The notes under the pieces were generated by a model, which saw only the letters and a list, made by a program, of their open reading frames with translations, did not search any database and was not told the DNA's origin. 15,704 nucleotides of DNA from CAVURW01 sp963743595 (GTDB lineage: Bacteria > Verrucomicrobiota > Verrucomicrobiia > Methylacidiphilales > UBA1321). The translations under genes and the position numbers were made by a program. Of the stretch, positions 15,339 through 15,704 are shown in pieces. The stretch spans positions 1 through 15,704 of the forward strand of contig CAVURW010000162.1 of NCBI GenBank assembly GCA_963743595.1. Direction: 5' to 3'. Position 1 is the stretch's first letter; the number at the start of each line of letters is the position of its first letter.

Positions 15339-15704
15339 ATGACCCATACCTCAGCACAGGAACGATGGAACAAAATTGTGGGACCGGACGCTTTGGCTCG
15401 AGACCCTCTCAGCTATGCCTTTGTCGACGTTGATCCGAATCTCCCGAACATGCTCATCATCGGTGATTCCATATCGATCGGTTACACTCCCTGGGTTCGG
15501 AAGTTTCTTGCAGGAAAGGCCAACGTTTTTCGAATACCGGAAAATGGTGGCCATTCAGGCACTATCCTGCAATCACTCGACCAATGGTTTGAAGCCCTGG
15601 AAAATCGATCATTCAAATTAATTCTCTTTAACTCAGGTCTTCACGATTTGGTCCGGCTTGTAACCGGGGAGTACGATGAAACAGGGCCAGAAAATCGGAT
15701 ATCT
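15339..15704 (+). CDS. SGNH hydrolase (3' end off window)
   Basis: The first 122 codons are present, from ATG 15339 to the window edge. Block I is LIIGDSISIGY (nucleophile S44). Block II falls in ENGGHSG (G near 70-74). Block III is FNSGLHD (N98 to D103), where many members have GxND. The His/Asp block V lies outside the window. The N-terminus lacks a signal peptide, so it is cytosolic or very weakly exported. It follows the six-hairpin enzyme after 14 nt on the same strand. The likely role is removal of acyl groups from sugar substrates of the locus, inferred from neighbours. Length and C-terminal domains cannot be judged. Confidence 0.85.
   Translation, partial: MTHTSAQERWNKIVGPDALARDPLSYAFVDVDPNLPNMLIIGDSISIGYTPWVRKFLAGKANVFRIPENGGHSGTILQSLDQWFEALENRSFKLILFNSGLHDLVRLVTGEYDETGPENRIS

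Overview
The window reads as bacterial chromosome of moderate GC content. Verrucomicrobiota is my best guess, and this is inference: it rests on the flavour of the small lipoprotein with a Pro/Gly-rich VTGFPSGT-type tail, the variant ArgD, the DUF3034-type protein, a GH172 next to SGNH hydrolases, and the palindromic intergenic repeats. No phage, plasmid, IS or CRISPR signature is visible. Shine-Dalgarno sequences are weak or absent before most genes.

Layout. 1-1546 (minus): the first 515 codons of an MsbA-type exporter, cut by the window edge. 1662-3554: a membrane-anchored zinc-ribbon protein, a short endonuclease V family protein, then (minus) an uncharacterised CxxC protein and a small lipoprotein. 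3700-5148 (plus): a CrtI-type FAD-dependent carotenoid desaturase/oxidase. 5508-5954 (minus): a SUKH (SMI1/KNR4) protein. 5997-6432: an intergenic repeat island with a palindromic element, an 80-bp tandem repeat in three copies, and flanking near-direct repeats that duplicate the 3' end of the next gene. 6392-7042 (minus): a membrane-anchored SGNH hydrolase. 7166-10647 (plus): an ArgD-type aminotransferase, a DUF3034-like envelope protein and an aldo/keto reductase. 10697-10777 (minus): tRNA-Leu(GAG). 11150-11545 (plus): a small three-helix membrane protein in gene-poor DNA. 11876-15704: a carbohydrate-active locus with a GH172/DUF2961 glycosidase (minus, with an apparent -1 frameshift), a divergent six-hairpin glycosidase/phosphorylase (plus) and an SGNH esterase (plus, cut by the window edge).

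How the genes work together. The clearest functional unit is 11876-15704. Two glycan-active enzymes without signal peptides and a 14-nt-spaced SGNH hydrolase surround a 300-bp divergent control region with two palindromes. This suggests intracellular breakdown of an imported, possibly acylated, fructose- or arabinose-containing oligosaccharide. The remaining genes look like unrelated single genes or pairs. No fully new defence or mobile system can be claimed. The most informative oddities are the frameshift on a T TTT TTG heptamer inside the GH172 gene, the repeat island at the end of an SGNH gene, and several enzymes with altered active-site positions.
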